Below are positions 63,845 to 64,000 of a stretch of DNA of 64,000 nucleotides, piece by piece. The notes under the pieces were generated by a model. It saw only the letters and a program-made list of their open reading frames with translations. It was not told the origin of the DNA and did no database searches. The position numbers and the translations under genes were made by a program. The DNA is from an uncultured Methylophilaceae bacterium (GTDB taxonomy: Bacteria; Pseudomonadota; Gammaproteobacteria; Burkholderiales; Methylophilaceae), in NCBI GenBank assembly GCA_903870165.1, contig CAIQBW010000010.1:1-64000 (forward strand), given 5' to 3'. Numbering within the stretch: position 1 is the stretch's first letter; each line of letters begins with the position of its first letter.

Positions 63845-64000
63845 ATGCGCCATTATTTAGCATTGTTTGTTTTATTTTTGACTGCTTGCGTTACCCAGCA
63901 AGGGTCTCGTGCAGGATCTGCCGAGTCAAACAAACATGAAAGTGCGCGCATTCATGCGGAACTAGGCTCTGGCTATTATCAACAAAACCAAATGGCTGTA
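63845..64000 (+). CDS. pilW: start of a PilW/PilF-like type IV pilus lipoprotein gene (partial)
   Basis: Begins 2 nt after rlmN and runs off the window after 52 codons. The N terminus is a lipoprotein signal: hydrophobic 'YLALFVLFLTAC' with the lipobox LTAC and Cys15 as lipid anchor. 'ESARIHAELGSGYYQQNQMA' matches the first tetratricopeptide repeat of PilW/PilF, the outer-membrane lipoprotein needed for pilus secretin assembly. The position after rlmN supports this. Symbol is tentative because only the start is visible. Confidence 0.8.
   Translation, partial: MRHYLALFVLFLTACVTQQGSRAGSAESNKHESARIHAELGSGYYQQNQMAV

Noticed and set aside
1-64000. CRISPR array, insertion sequence or transposase
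   Set aside because: No regularly spaced repeats, no transposase-like protein and no terminal inverted repeats with target duplications were seen.

Overview
The window looks like chromosomal DNA of an obligate or near-obligate methylotrophic betaproteobacterium, most likely a Methylophilaceae member (Methylotenera/Methylophilus type). This is inferred from gene content: 3-hexulose-6-phosphate synthase plus 6-phospho-3-hexuloisomerase (RuMP formaldehyde assimilation), a tetrahydromethanopterin (H4MPT)-linked C1 oxidation set (fhcBADC, mtdB, mch), PQQ synthesis (pqqABCDE), and the housekeeping orders gyrA-serC-pheA-hisC and rpsF-priB-rpsR-rplI. No methanol dehydrogenase, fae or rRNA operon is in the window.

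Layout. 0-2.2 kb: a small accessory stretch (two unknown genes, an orphan phage-repressor-like HTH protein, 435 bp without genes, a secreted protein of unknown function) and an IMPACT/YigZ gene. 2.3-13 kb: an H4MPT/methylofuran C1 island made of two divergent units, fhcBADC on the minus strand and mptG-mtdB-(ATP-grasp)-mch-(RimK-like)-(CitG-like) on the plus strand. 13-19 kb: gyrA-serC-pheA-hisC. 19-21.3 kb: a membrane PAS-GGDEF-EAL protein. 21.6-25 kb: the PQQ operon with a hairpin after pqqA. 25-27.3 kb: an MFS exporter, tag and fdxA. 27.4-34.5 kb: assimilatory sulfate reduction (cysI-DUF934-cysH-cysD-cysN), with a TauE/SafE exporter and a divergent CysB-type regulator. 34.6-42.4 kb: tal, hps and phi, then a second cofactor island (HisA-like, MfnD-, MfnF- and MfnE-like genes, pabB, a pterin-dehydratase-like gene). 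42.5-47.8 kb: ribosomal and replication genes, dnaB, alr, radA. 47.8-53 kb: a decayed OprB porin pseudogene, a YciK-like SDR with an altered catalytic residue, and hpnEDC (squalene synthesis). 53-64 kb: nucleoside phosphorylase, def, three tRNAs, SRP RNA, recR-ybaB-dnaX, an orphan UmuD-like protein behind an SOS-type box, rnr, rlmB, ndk, rlmN and the start of a pilW/pilF-like lipoprotein gene.

How it fits together. PQQ serves periplasmic alcohol dehydrogenases that make formaldehyde. hps/phi condense it with ribulose-5-phosphate, and tal helps regenerate the acceptor. MtdB, Mch and FhcABCD oxidise the remainder to formate on H4MPT and a methanofuran-like carrier. mptG, pabB and the Mfn-like genes make those carriers. 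The most interesting uncharacterised part is the set of conserved-looking but functionally open genes embedded in the two C1 islands: three ATP-grasp ligases, a CitG-like protein, a HisA-like TIM barrel and a pterin-dehydratase-like protein. No mobile element, CRISPR array or classical defence system was seen.
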